Source: an uncultured Muribaculaceae bacterium
GTDB taxonomy: Bacteria > Bacteroidota > Bacteroidia > Bacteroidales > Muribaculaceae
NCBI GenBank assembly: GCA_947632485.1
Contig: CANRPJ010000005.1
Span: 1 to 64,000 of the forward strand
Direction of reading: 5' to 3'
Length of the DNA stretch: 64,000 nucleotides
Both the position numbers and the translations under genes were made by a program. The notes below the pieces were generated by a model. That model ran no database searches. It was given only the letters and a program-made list of their open reading frames with translations, and was not told the DNA's origin. Positions 1-7,174 of this stretch are shown one piece after another (the stretch's first letter is position 1; every line of letters begins with the position of its first letter).

Positions 1-1850
1 GGTTATTATATAACGTACCGAGTCAGTCGAATATTTTGGTTAGCCCTGCCACGGAACTACGCCGCTGCCCCCTTTTCCTTGACGCTCTTGAAGAGGAATT
101 TGAAGCGGCTTGTGCTGAGGCTCGTGAAAAGATTGCAAAAAAGACGAACCCGGACCGAGCCACACAACGTCTTCGCGCTCTGCTCTCCCGCATGTCAAAT
201 ATAAAATTCTTTGACCCGGCTTGCGGTAGCGGCAATTTCCTTATTATCTCTTATAAACGTCTGCGTGAACTTGAAATCCGCATTTGGAAAGCCCTACACG
301 ATATTGCTAACATTGCAATTTTGCCTTTTCCGAACATTACTCTCACTCAATTCTACGGCATTGAACTTGATGAATACGCTTGTGATACAGCCACGCTTTC
401 GCTGTGGCTCGCCGAGCACCAAATGAACGTTAGATTTAAGGAAGAACTTTACGTGCAACCCGAAACTCTTCCGCTCAAACCATCCGGTCATATCGTCTGC
501 GGCAACGCTTGTTGCCTCAACTGGAACATCGTTTGCCCCCACACTCCCGATGATGAAGTTTACATCATGGGTAATCCGCCGTATCTTGGAAGCAAATTGC
601 AAGATGACGCGCAGAAAGAAGATATGCAAATTGCGATGGATGGTACAGATGCATCTAAAACGGTAGATTACATAGCTGCTTGGTTTTGGAAAGGATCTCA
701 GTATATTCAAGGAACAAAAGCAAAGTATGCCTTTGTTACTACTAATTCCATAAGTCAAGGTGAGCAGGTTGCCATGTTATGGAAACCAATCTTTGATCTT
801 GGGCTCGAAATTTTCTTTGCACACACTTCTTTCAAATGGAGTAATAATGCAAAATACAAAGCCGCCGTAACTGTTGCAATAATTGGTGTTCAGAACGTTG
901 TGAGTTCGGATAAAAGACTTTTTGTAGAATCCTTGCATACTGAGAAAAAAGTCAAATCCATCACTCCTTATCTTACCGAAGGCGATTCGATAATTGTCGT
1001 AAAAACTACGAGAGTGCCAAATGGATTTCCTGAAGTCCTTTTTGGTAGTATGCCAAGAGATGGTGGTCATCTTAACTTTGAAAGAGAAACGGCAGACCGA
1101 ATAAGGCTCGAATATCCCGACGCTGCTCATTTCGTTAAGAGATATATGGGTTCCCAGGAGCTTTTGCAAGATGTTGAAAGATATTGTCTATGGATTGAAG
1201 ATACGCCGATAAATATCAAAACAGCCAATTCTGTCCCTGAAATAAGCGCGAGGTTAAAAGCCGTATCTGCTGAAAGAGAAGCAAGTAATGCTCCAAGCAC
1301 GCGTGCTTATGCTAACCGTCCACATATGTTTGTACAGCGAGCATATAGACCAACTAATGCCATTATAATTCCTTCCGTATCATCCGAAAGAAGAATCTAT
1401 ATTCCTATAGGTTTTGTAGGCCCCGATACCGTTATTTCCAACCTTGCGTTTGCAGTATACGATGCGAAGTTGTGGCTGTTTGCATTGTTGACCTCGAAGA
1501 TGCACAATCTTTGGGTTAGAACGGTTGGCGGCCGATTGAAAACCGATTATCGTTATTCTGCGACACTGTGCTATAACACTTACCCTTTCCCTAAACTGAC
1601 AGCAGCTGAGAAAGATGAATTAGAAAAGTTGGCGCAGGAAATTCTTAATATCCGCGATGAGAACTTTGATATAACTCTTGGCGAAATGTATAATCCGGAG
1701 TCGATGCCTGAGGAGCTGCGCGAGGCTCACCATCGACTTGACCTCGCCGTTGAACGTATATACCGCCCGGAGCCTTTCACCTCCGACGAAGAACGCCTCG
1801 AACACCTTTTCAAACTCTACGCCAAAATGACAAAAAATAATGGAAGATAA
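1..1850 (+). CDS. MmeI-type class I SAM-dependent DNA methyltransferase, 5' end outside window
   Basis: An N6-adenine DNA methyltransferase of the MmeI/COG1002 type, which would protect self DNA by methylation. The SAM-binding motif DPACGSGNFL lies about 60-69 residues after the first possible in-window start (a TTG at 36), and the catalytic NPPY lies at 180-183. A target-recognition and C-terminal region like that of MmeI follows. The frame is open without a stop back to base 1, and family members are much longer, so the N-terminal part, where any endonuclease domain would sit, is upstream of the window. Its 3' end overlaps the DUF2971 start by 11 bp, and the helicase and GIY-YIG genes follow on the same strand, so it is probably the modification subunit of a multi-gene defence locus. 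The methyltransferase call is firm; whether it also cuts cannot be seen. Confidence 0.88.
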   Translation, partial: LLYNVPSQSNILVSPATELRRCPLFLDALEEEFEAACAEAREKIAKKTNPDRATQRLRALLSRMSNIKFFDPACGSGNFLIISYKRLRELEIRIWKALHDIANIAILPFPNITLTQFYGIELDEYACDTATLSLWLAEHQMNVRFKEELYVQPETLPLKPSGHIVCGNACCLNWNIVCPHTPDDEVYIMGNPPYLGSKLQDDAQKEDMQIAMDGTDASKTVDYIAAWFWKGSQYIQGTKAKYAFVTTNSISQGEQVAMLWKPIFDLGLEIFFAHTSFKWSNNAKYKAAVTVAIIGVQNVVSSDKRLFVESLHTEKKVKSITPYLTEGDSIIVVKTTRVPNGFPEVLFGSMPRDGGHLNFERETADRIRLEYPDAAHFVKRYMGSQELLQDVERYCLWIEDTPINIKTANSVPEISARLKAVSAEREASNAPSTRAYANRPHMFVQRAYRPTNAIIIPSVSSERRIYIPIGFVGPDTVISNLAFAVYDAKLWLFALLTSKMHNLWVRTVGGRLKTDYRYSATLCYNTYPFPKLTAAEKDELEKLAQEILNIRDENFDITLGEMYNPESMPEELREAHHRLDLAVERIYRPEPFTSDEERLEHLFKLYAKMTKNNGR

Positions 1851-2670
1851 TATATTATATCATTATACCTCATTAGAGGTTCTAAAATGTATTTTTGAGA
1901 ATTACTCTACAGATAACCCTTATCTTACCTTTTGGGCCACCAACTGTGCCTATATGAATGATCCCCGAGAAATATCTGAGGGAATAGATATCATAAAAGA
2001 TGCTTTATACGATATTCATTGTCCAGTTTTAAGAGAACGAGCGAGAGTCATTTGGGAAAACGAGAAGATTGCAGAAGCTTTACTAATAAGTTCGACAATG
2101 TCAACAATGGGAGTTCCCTATGCTTTGTCTTTTTCAAAAAACAAAGATAACATAAATATGTGGCGAATGTATGGAGACAATGGTCGTGGGATTGCATTGG
2201 GCTTCAAGCGGGATATGATTATCTCTGAGAATTGCAAGCTAGAAAAGTGTGAATACAATGATTATGGCAAAAATTATGAAGCACTAATAGATACAATTAG
2301 AGGGGTCTTTGAATGTTACATTGGGAAAATAGGTGCCGCTCCTAAAGGTATTTCTCAAAAAGATTATGACTTTATTAGCATATGTAATGTGATAGGTCTT
2401 GTTGCACCATTGATCAAAAACGAGATATATAGTTATGAAAATGAGATTCGTTTAATCAAAAATAATAAGAACCCGAAATTTAGAGTTGTCAATGGCATAC
2501 TTATACCCTATACAACTATACAATTACAAATTGAGTCTTTGTACTCAGTTACAATCGGGCCGGATTGTGACAGGCGAAATATAAACTCTTTGAGATTGTT
2601 CTTTTTATCAAAAGGCTTAAGGAGCTTATCCGATAATATTATACAATCAGAAGTCCCTTATCGCAATTAA
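1840..2670 (+). CDS. DUF2971 family protein inside the defence operon
   Basis: A 276-residue protein matching the DUF2971 pattern: YHYTS at 7-11, MNDP at 39-42, a central SFS at 97-99 followed by W and GIALGF, and ENEIRL at 200-205. No signal peptide or membrane segment is seen, so it should be cytosolic. The biochemical function of DUF2971 is not established. The H-Y / S-x-S / E-x-E layout resembles ADP-ribosyltransferase active sites, but that is inference only. It overlaps the methyltransferase gene by 11 bp and lies 14 bp before the helicase gene, so it is co-transcribed with both. It is visibly more AT-rich than its neighbours, which suggests it was inserted as a cargo gene. It could be a toxin-like effector or a sensor. 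Confidence 0.8.
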   Translation: MEDNILYHYTSLEVLKCIFENYSTDNPYLTFWATNCAYMNDPREISEGIDIIKDALYDIHCPVLRERARVIWENEKIAEALLISSTMSTMGVPYALSFSKNKDNINMWRMYGDNGRGIALGFKRDMIISENCKLEKCEYNDYGKNYEALIDTIRGVFECYIGKIGAAPKGISQKDYDFISICNVIGLVAPLIKNEIYSYENEIRLIKNNKNPKFRVVNGILIPYTTIQLQIESLYSVTIGPDCDRRNINSLRLFFLSKGLRSLSDNIIQSEVPYRN

Positions 2671-2684
2671 ATAATAACAATAGC

Positions 2685-4655
2685 ATGAATAATCTCGTTG
2701 AAGTGCAGTATGCACAGACTGGCAAGTCGAGTAATACTGATGGACTCGGTATGCGTGAAATGCAAGCAATGGTCTATGCTCAGCGCAACCGTAAACATCT
2801 ACTTGTAAAGGCACCACCGGCTTCGGGCAAGAGTCGCGCAATGATGTTCGTAGCACTCGATAAACTTGCCAATCAGGGAATTAAGAAAGTTATCGTAGCT
2901 GTTCCTCAGCAAAGTATCGGTCGTAGTTTTAAGAGTACCGATTTGAAGGGATCTGGATTTTTCGAAGATTGGCGAGTGGCTCCATACTGGAATTTATGCT
3001 TAAATGTAGGAAGCGAAAATTCTAAAAAGTCTATTGTTCACGAGTTTCTTGATAATCCAACGGCAACTAAGCTTGTATGTACTCATGCTACTCTGCTCAA
3101 TTCGCTGAATGGTATTGATGCACGTAAACTCGATAATATTTTCTTCGGCATTGACGAATTCCATCATGGTTCTGCTGATGAGGACAACCGACTTGGAACT
3201 CTTATTCGTCGTCTACTCAATGAGACATCAGCTCATATTCTTGCGATGACAGGCTCATACTTTCGCGGCGATGCTGTGCCCGTGATGCGTCCAGAAGATG
3301 AAGCAGAATTCCAGCCCACCATCAATTATAACTACTATCAGCAGCTCAACGGTTATAAGTGGTTGAAAAGCCTTGGCATCGGCTATAGTTTCTTTCAAGG
3401 TAATTATCTGACGGCAATTCCAGATGTGCTTGACACTACAAAGAAAACTCTTATTCATATTCCGCACCCCAATAGCAAAACTGGTGCATTCATGAATAAA
3501 CACGACCAGGTGGCGGAAATAATTAAGCATATTGGTGAGATTGTTGACATAGACTATAACCATTATCTGTATAAAGTTAAAACTTCCGATGGTAGGATTC
3601 TTACTGTAGGTAATCTTGTGGAAGATAAAAAGGAGCAGCGCGACGTATTGCAGAGTTACCTTCAACATATGAATAGGCGTGACTCCCTGGATATTCTTAT
3701 TGCTCTCGGTACGGCAAAAGAGGGTTTCGACTGGGAATGGTGTGAACACTGCATCACAATTGGCATCCGTGCATCGTTGACTGAGGTAGTGCAGATTATC
3801 GGACGTTGTACTCGTGACTGCGAGGGTAAAACTCACGCACAGTTCACTAACCTTATCCCTTGCCCCGATGCTTCACAGGACGATGTGGCTATGGCTGTGA
3901 ATGACTTTCTGAAAGCTATTTCAGCATCGCTTCTTATGGAGCAGGTAATGGCGCCAAAATGGAATTTCAAGACTAAACCTGATGAAGAAGCGCAGGAAAA
4001 ACCGGAAAAATATGATGAAGATGAGCATGTGATTGAAGTTAAAGGCTTACCTACTCTTAACGATAAAACAAAAGCTATCGTTGAAAACGACCTTGATACG
4101 TTGGTAGCTACTACGCTTTCTGATAAAAATATTCGTGAGGCGATCATAGGCGAGGGCATGGCAGAGATGATTACCGAAGTATACATACCTAAAATAATCC
4201 GCGACACCTATCCTGACCTTACGGAAGAAGAAGTTAATGCGGTGACACAACATACAATTCTTACAATCGCCACGCAGGGTGAACAGGTTGTCGGGCCTGA
4301 CGATTCAGGCAATAAGTTTATTAAGATTGCCAATAGATTTGTTAATCTCAACGATCTGGATATAAACCTTATTGCCGGGATAAATCCTTTTCAACGAGCT
4401 TACGAAGTCGTTTCCAAGTCACTTACGCCTGAAACGCTACGCACCATTCAATACGTAATAGAGGATAAACGTTCTGAGCATCTTACTGATGAAGAAGCAA
4501 TCCTTCTATTTACTAAATACCTACCAAAATGGCGTGAAGAAAATCCCGGAAAAGAGAAACCTGAAATTACTGATGGTGATCCTAATGCTCGGCGTATAGC
4601 AATGGCTATCAAACATCTCAAAAAACTGAAACGTAGTAAACTCGCTCAACAATAA
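2685..4655 (+). CDS. DEAD/DEAH-type superfamily 2 helicase of the defence operon
   Basis: A 656-residue SF2 helicase or translocase. Walker A is APPASGKS at 43-50, motif II is DEFH at 157-160, motif III is TGS at 189-191, a motif V-like GTAKEGFDW lies at 342-350, and motif VI is QIIGRCTR at 370-377. The roughly 250 residues after the motor are acidic or helical with no family I can name. It probably uses ATP to move along or open DNA for the neighbouring nuclease and methyltransferase. The stop and the next start share one base (TAATG), a sign of translational coupling to the GIY-YIG gene. It lacks the HsdR-type nuclease domain, so cutting would have to come from a partner protein. Confidence 0.85.
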   Translation: MNNLVEVQYAQTGKSSNTDGLGMREMQAMVYAQRNRKHLLVKAPPASGKSRAMMFVALDKLANQGIKKVIVAVPQQSIGRSFKSTDLKGSGFFEDWRVAPYWNLCLNVGSENSKKSIVHEFLDNPTATKLVCTHATLLNSLNGIDARKLDNIFFGIDEFHHGSADEDNRLGTLIRRLLNETSAHILAMTGSYFRGDAVPVMRPEDEAEFQPTINYNYYQQLNGYKWLKSLGIGYSFFQGNYLTAIPDVLDTTKKTLIHIPHPNSKTGAFMNKHDQVAEIIKHIGEIVDIDYNHYLYKVKTSDGRILTVGNLVEDKKEQRDVLQSYLQHMNRRDSLDILIALGTAKEGFDWEWCEHCITIGIRASLTEVVQIIGRCTRDCEGKTHAQFTNLIPCPDASQDDVAMAVNDFLKAISASLLMEQVMAPKWNFKTKPDEEAQEKPEKYDEDEHVIEVKGLPTLNDKTKAIVENDLDTLVATTLSDKNIREAIIGEGMAEMITEVYIPKIIRDTYPDLTEEEVNAVTQHTILTIATQGEQVVGPDDSGNKFIKIANRFVNLNDLDINLIAGINPFQRAYEVVSKSLTPETLRTIQYVIEDKRSEHLTDEEAILLFTKYLPKWREENPGKEKPEITDGDPNARRIAMAIKHLKKLKRSKLAQQ

Positions 4656-5848
4656 TGATAAACTGGGAGAAAGAACTTGAACGGATTTTTGAGGATCCGC
4701 TACTGGCCGATGTCGTCGCGCCAAGGAAACGCACTACATCATCAGACCGTCTGATTGCCGGATTCCAAGAAATATTAGATTTCTACGAAAAAAATGGTCG
4801 CTTGCCGGAAGATACCATTGAAGAAAGATCATTGTATCATAAGTGGAAAGGCATATTAAAGAAAGAGGTGAGCATACAGCATTGCCGACCTTTTGATACT
4901 CTCGGTATACTTCCGCAGGAATCTCAGGTAATCAAAGAACCTGAAGCTAGGTATCAAAGAGAAATGACTGAAGAAGAAAAACTCGAAGCAATTCTCAATG
5001 ACCCGCTACTATCGGACGTTCAGCCCGGGGAAGACTTAGGCTTATTTGACGTTCCGGAATATATGCGCCAACGTTTGGAGGCGAGAAAAGAAGCCGAATA
5101 TGTTGGGAAACGTCGTCCTTGCGATGATTTTGAGAAATATGCTGACGGGTTCAAAGACGTTCATCAAGGGCTTAAATCAGGTAAGTTTAAACTAATTAAA
5201 TTCAGCGTCAAACATCTCAAGGTTGGCTGCTATTTTGTGGAGAACGGTATGATTGGCTACTTGGCAGTATTTGAAGATGAAGGAATCAATCGCCACGGGG
5301 ACCGTGACGGTCGAACTCGTGTAATTTACGAGAATGGTGTAGAGTCGGACATAAAGTATAAGACCATTACTAAAAACCTATCTGTTACCGGTTACTCTGT
5401 CATAGATTGCTCGGATATGACCAATGAGGAGTTTGAACGATATTTTACTCTTACCGAAAAGGATGTTGAGAGCGGCACAATTTATGTTCTTCGTTCAAAG
5501 TCGACTTGTCCTGAAATTTCAGCTATTAAAGACTTATACAAAATCGGGTTTACCGTAACTTCGGTAGAAAGTCGTATTGCCAATGCCGTAAAAGAGACTA
5601 CATATCTTTGTGCCCCGGTAGAGGTAGTAGCTACTTGGAAAGTCTACAATGTGAAATCCTCTACCTTTGAGGCCTTGATTCATAAATTGTTTTCATCGGT
5701 ACAGTTACAAGTAACTGTAGATGGACATCGTCCAAAAGAATGGTTTATTGTTCCTTTCAATATAATTGAGGAAGCTGTGACTGCAATAATTTTAGGTAAA
5801 TCTATTGAATATAATCCTGAAATGAATCAGCTAATATATAAGTCATAA
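4655..5848 (+). CDS. GIY-YIG/T5orf172 nuclease-like protein
   Basis: A 397-residue protein with a C-terminal GIY-YIG-fold domain of the T5orf172/MUG113 kind: GTIYVL at 274-279, YKIG at 295-298, arginine 307, FEALIHKLF with glutamate 339, and KEWF at 361-364. Tyr, Arg and Glu sit where catalytic residues are expected, so it is plausibly the nuclease of the operon. The N-terminal 270 residues are not a family I recognise. They contain the same short motif twice, LERIFEDPLLADV at 8-20 and LEAILNDPLLSDV at 110-122, possibly docking elements. Its start overlaps the helicase stop by one base. Cleavage activity is inferred from fold and context, not shown. Confidence 0.78.
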   Translation: MINWEKELERIFEDPLLADVVAPRKRTTSSDRLIAGFQEILDFYEKNGRLPEDTIEERSLYHKWKGILKKEVSIQHCRPFDTLGILPQESQVIKEPEARYQREMTEEEKLEAILNDPLLSDVQPGEDLGLFDVPEYMRQRLEARKEAEYVGKRRPCDDFEKYADGFKDVHQGLKSGKFKLIKFSVKHLKVGCYFVENGMIGYLAVFEDEGINRHGDRDGRTRVIYENGVESDIKYKTITKNLSVTGYSVIDCSDMTNEEFERYFTLTEKDVESGTIYVLRSKSTCPEISAIKDLYKIGFTVTSVESRIANAVKETTYLCAPVEVVATWKVYNVKSSTFEALIHKLFSSVQLQVTVDGHRPKEWFIVPFNIIEEAVTAIILGKSIEYNPEMNQLIYKS

Positions 5849-5860
5849 AATAATCGTGAC

Positions 5861-6085
5861 ATGGATACAAATAACGGTATATTCCAGAGGATTCATTTTG
5901 CTGTAATGGCGGTTGAGAGCGGTGCGCGTAAGCTGAGGATCTCCGGCAAGGAGATGCACGACCGATTGAGCAAACAAGGCTTAATCCAAAACAGACTTAT
6001 CAAAAGGTATGAGGAACTTCATACGCAAAGCCTTGATTGGGTTGCCGACGACATTAGTGAAAAAACTTCTAAATTGGGAGGCTAG
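5861..6085 (+). CDS. DUF3791 small protein
   Basis: A 74-residue protein with the DUF3791 signature: FAVMAVESGARKLRISG at about 13-29, and ELHTQSLDWVADDI near the C-terminus. DUF3791 genes usually sit directly beside DUF3990 genes in Bacteroidota and Firmicutes. The pairing has a toxin-antitoxin look but, as far as I know, has no proven function. Here a DUF3990-like start follows 3 bp downstream but breaks off after about 15 matching residues, so this gene may be the surviving half of a damaged pair. It lies 12 bp after the GIY-YIG gene and is probably the tail of the same operon. Confidence 0.8.
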   Translation: MDTNNGIFQRIHFAVMAVESGARKLRISGKEMHDRLSKQGLIQNRLIKRYEELHTQSLDWVADDISEKTSKLGG

Positions 6086-6088
6086 CTT

Positions 6089-6175
6089 ATGATAACGCTT
6101 TATCACGGTTCATACATTGCAGTGCAATCTCCGAAAAAATGCTATAAATTAGGAATTATAGTGCGTTCAAGCTAA
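6089..6175 (+). pseudogene. truncated DUF3990 gene remnant
   Basis: An ATG 3 bp after the DUF3791 stop opens a 28-codon frame starting MITLYHGSYIAVQSPKK. The LYHGS start followed by a Pro-Lys motif is how DUF3990 proteins begin. The frame then departs from the family and stops next to the 26-bp palindrome. Full DUF3990 proteins are several times longer. The position directly behind DUF3791 supports the assignment. The break most likely marks a deletion or recombination junction. Confidence 0.6.
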
Positions 6176-6199
6176 TTTTGCACACGCGTGTGCAAAATT
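6174..6199. repeat. 26-bp perfect palindrome at island edge
   Basis: The half-site AATTTTGCACACG is followed immediately by its exact reverse complement, with no spacer. It sits between the DUF3990 remnant and the orphan winged-helix ORF, so it may be a recombination or insertion scar, a dimeric protein binding site, or a cruciform. There is no T-run typical of a terminator. Confidence 0.85.
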
Positions 6200-6488
6200 G
6201 AAATTTGAATTTCGTATTAGAAAAGAAACCTCAAATAATACGCTTAAAGGTATATGCTATATACCTTCAGACGTAAAAACAGACAAATGGATAAACTTCA
6301 GAATCTATATAGTACATGGCAATCCAATGCTTGACAATCCTGATATCACAATTGAAGGGCTTGCCACCGCTGCCGGTATTTCAGTAGCTGCGGTAAATAA
6401 GCAACTACGTCAGCTTTTGAATAAAGGATATATTCAACGGAGTGAGTCTGACGGCAGTTGGAGAATTTTTGCTTCATCTTCTATTTAA
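6198..6488 (+). CDS. orphan winged helix-turn-helix fragment
   Basis: An open frame of 96 codons whose C-terminal half is a convincing winged helix: ITIEGLATAAGISVAAVNKQ (about 51-70), then LRQLLNKGYI and a wing-like SDGSWRIF. The only start near the 5' end is a TTG inside the palindrome, and an in-frame stop lies at 6159. No ribosome-binding site or promoter is evident. It resembles the C-terminal wHTH tail of ATP-binding AlbA_2/RecG-like regulators, so it is probably a decayed fragment rather than an intact gene. It may have been joined here by the event that cut the DUF3990 gene. Confidence 0.4.
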   Translation: MKFEFRIRKETSNNTLKGICYIPSDVKTDKWINFRIYIVHGNPMLDNPDITIEGLATAAGISVAAVNKQLRQLLNKGYIQRSESDGSWRIFASSSI

Positions 6489-6581
6489 ATATTGTAAGAA
6501 ATGAAGTTTAAGTTAAGGTGTAAGCTGGGGATTAGGATTTATTCATGAAATGCGGGTGACAGCGTTGTGCGGGGAATTTTG

Positions 6582-6589
6582 TAACTTTG
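6582..6589 (+). promoter_or_regulatory. -7 box of def promoter
   Basis: TAACTTTG matches the Bacteroidota -7 consensus and ends only 5 bp before the preferred def ATG at 6595, so the transcript would be leaderless or nearly so. No good -33 box lies 20 bp upstream. Confidence 0.55.
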
Positions 6590-6594
6590 CTGTC

Positions 6595-7161
6595 ATGATT
6601 TTGCCAGTGTATCTTTATGGCCACCCGGTGCTTCGGAAGCAGACTGAGGATGTGGCTGAGAACTCGGAAAAGCTGCAGAAGCTGATTTCCGATATGTGGG
6701 AAACAATGTACCACAGCGACGGTGTTGGTCTTGCCGCTCCTCAGGTGGGCGAGTCGCTGAGCGTGGTTGTGATCGACGGCTCGAGTGCGGCCGAGAGATT
6801 TCCTGAATGCAAGGATTCGAAGATGACTCTCATCAATCCTTATCTGGAGGTGATTGAGGATATTGATCCGGTGACCCGCGAGGAGGGCTGTCTGTCGCTG
6901 CCGGGGATGTCGGAGCCGGTGAAGCGCACGGAGCATATACGCCTTCAATGGCTTGATGAGAATTTCGAGCCTCACGAGCAGGAGTTCAGCGGCTTTCTGA
7001 GCCGTATTATCCAGCATGAGTGTGACCATCTGGAAGGAATGGTCTATACCGACAGGGTTTCGCCGCTTCGCCGGCAGATGGCCCGCGGAAAGCTCCTCAA
7101 TATAGCTAAGGGGAAGGTAGACTGCGATTATCGCGTGAAAGCCGGCCCAAAACTGAAATAA
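6595..7161 (+). CDS. def: peptide deformylase
   Basis: Removes the formyl group from the initiator methionine of new proteins, using a metal ion. All three family motifs are present: GVGLAAPQ at 43-50, EGCLS at 97-101 (metal-binding Cys) and HECDH at 141-145 (two His ligands and catalytic Glu). I place the start at the ATG at 6595 (MILPVYLYG), giving 188 residues, the usual length. A longer in-frame start at 6550 would put the promoter box inside the coding region and add residues unlike the family. ettA follows 13 bp downstream, so the two are probably co-transcribed. Confidence 0.95.
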   Translation: MILPVYLYGHPVLRKQTEDVAENSEKLQKLISDMWETMYHSDGVGLAAPQVGESLSVVVIDGSSAAERFPECKDSKMTLINPYLEVIEDIDPVTREEGCLSLPGMSEPVKRTEHIRLQWLDENFEPHEQEFSGFLSRIIQHECDHLEGMVYTDRVSPLRRQMARGKLLNIAKGKVDCDYRVKAGPKLK

Positions 7162-7174
7162 AATCTTAAGAAAA

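Noticed and set aside
1-5848. Assignment of the island to BREX, DISARM or Type I restriction
   Set aside because: No PglZ, BrxL, DUF1998, PLD or HsdS gene is visible. The window begins inside the operon, so a missing upstream gene could change this.
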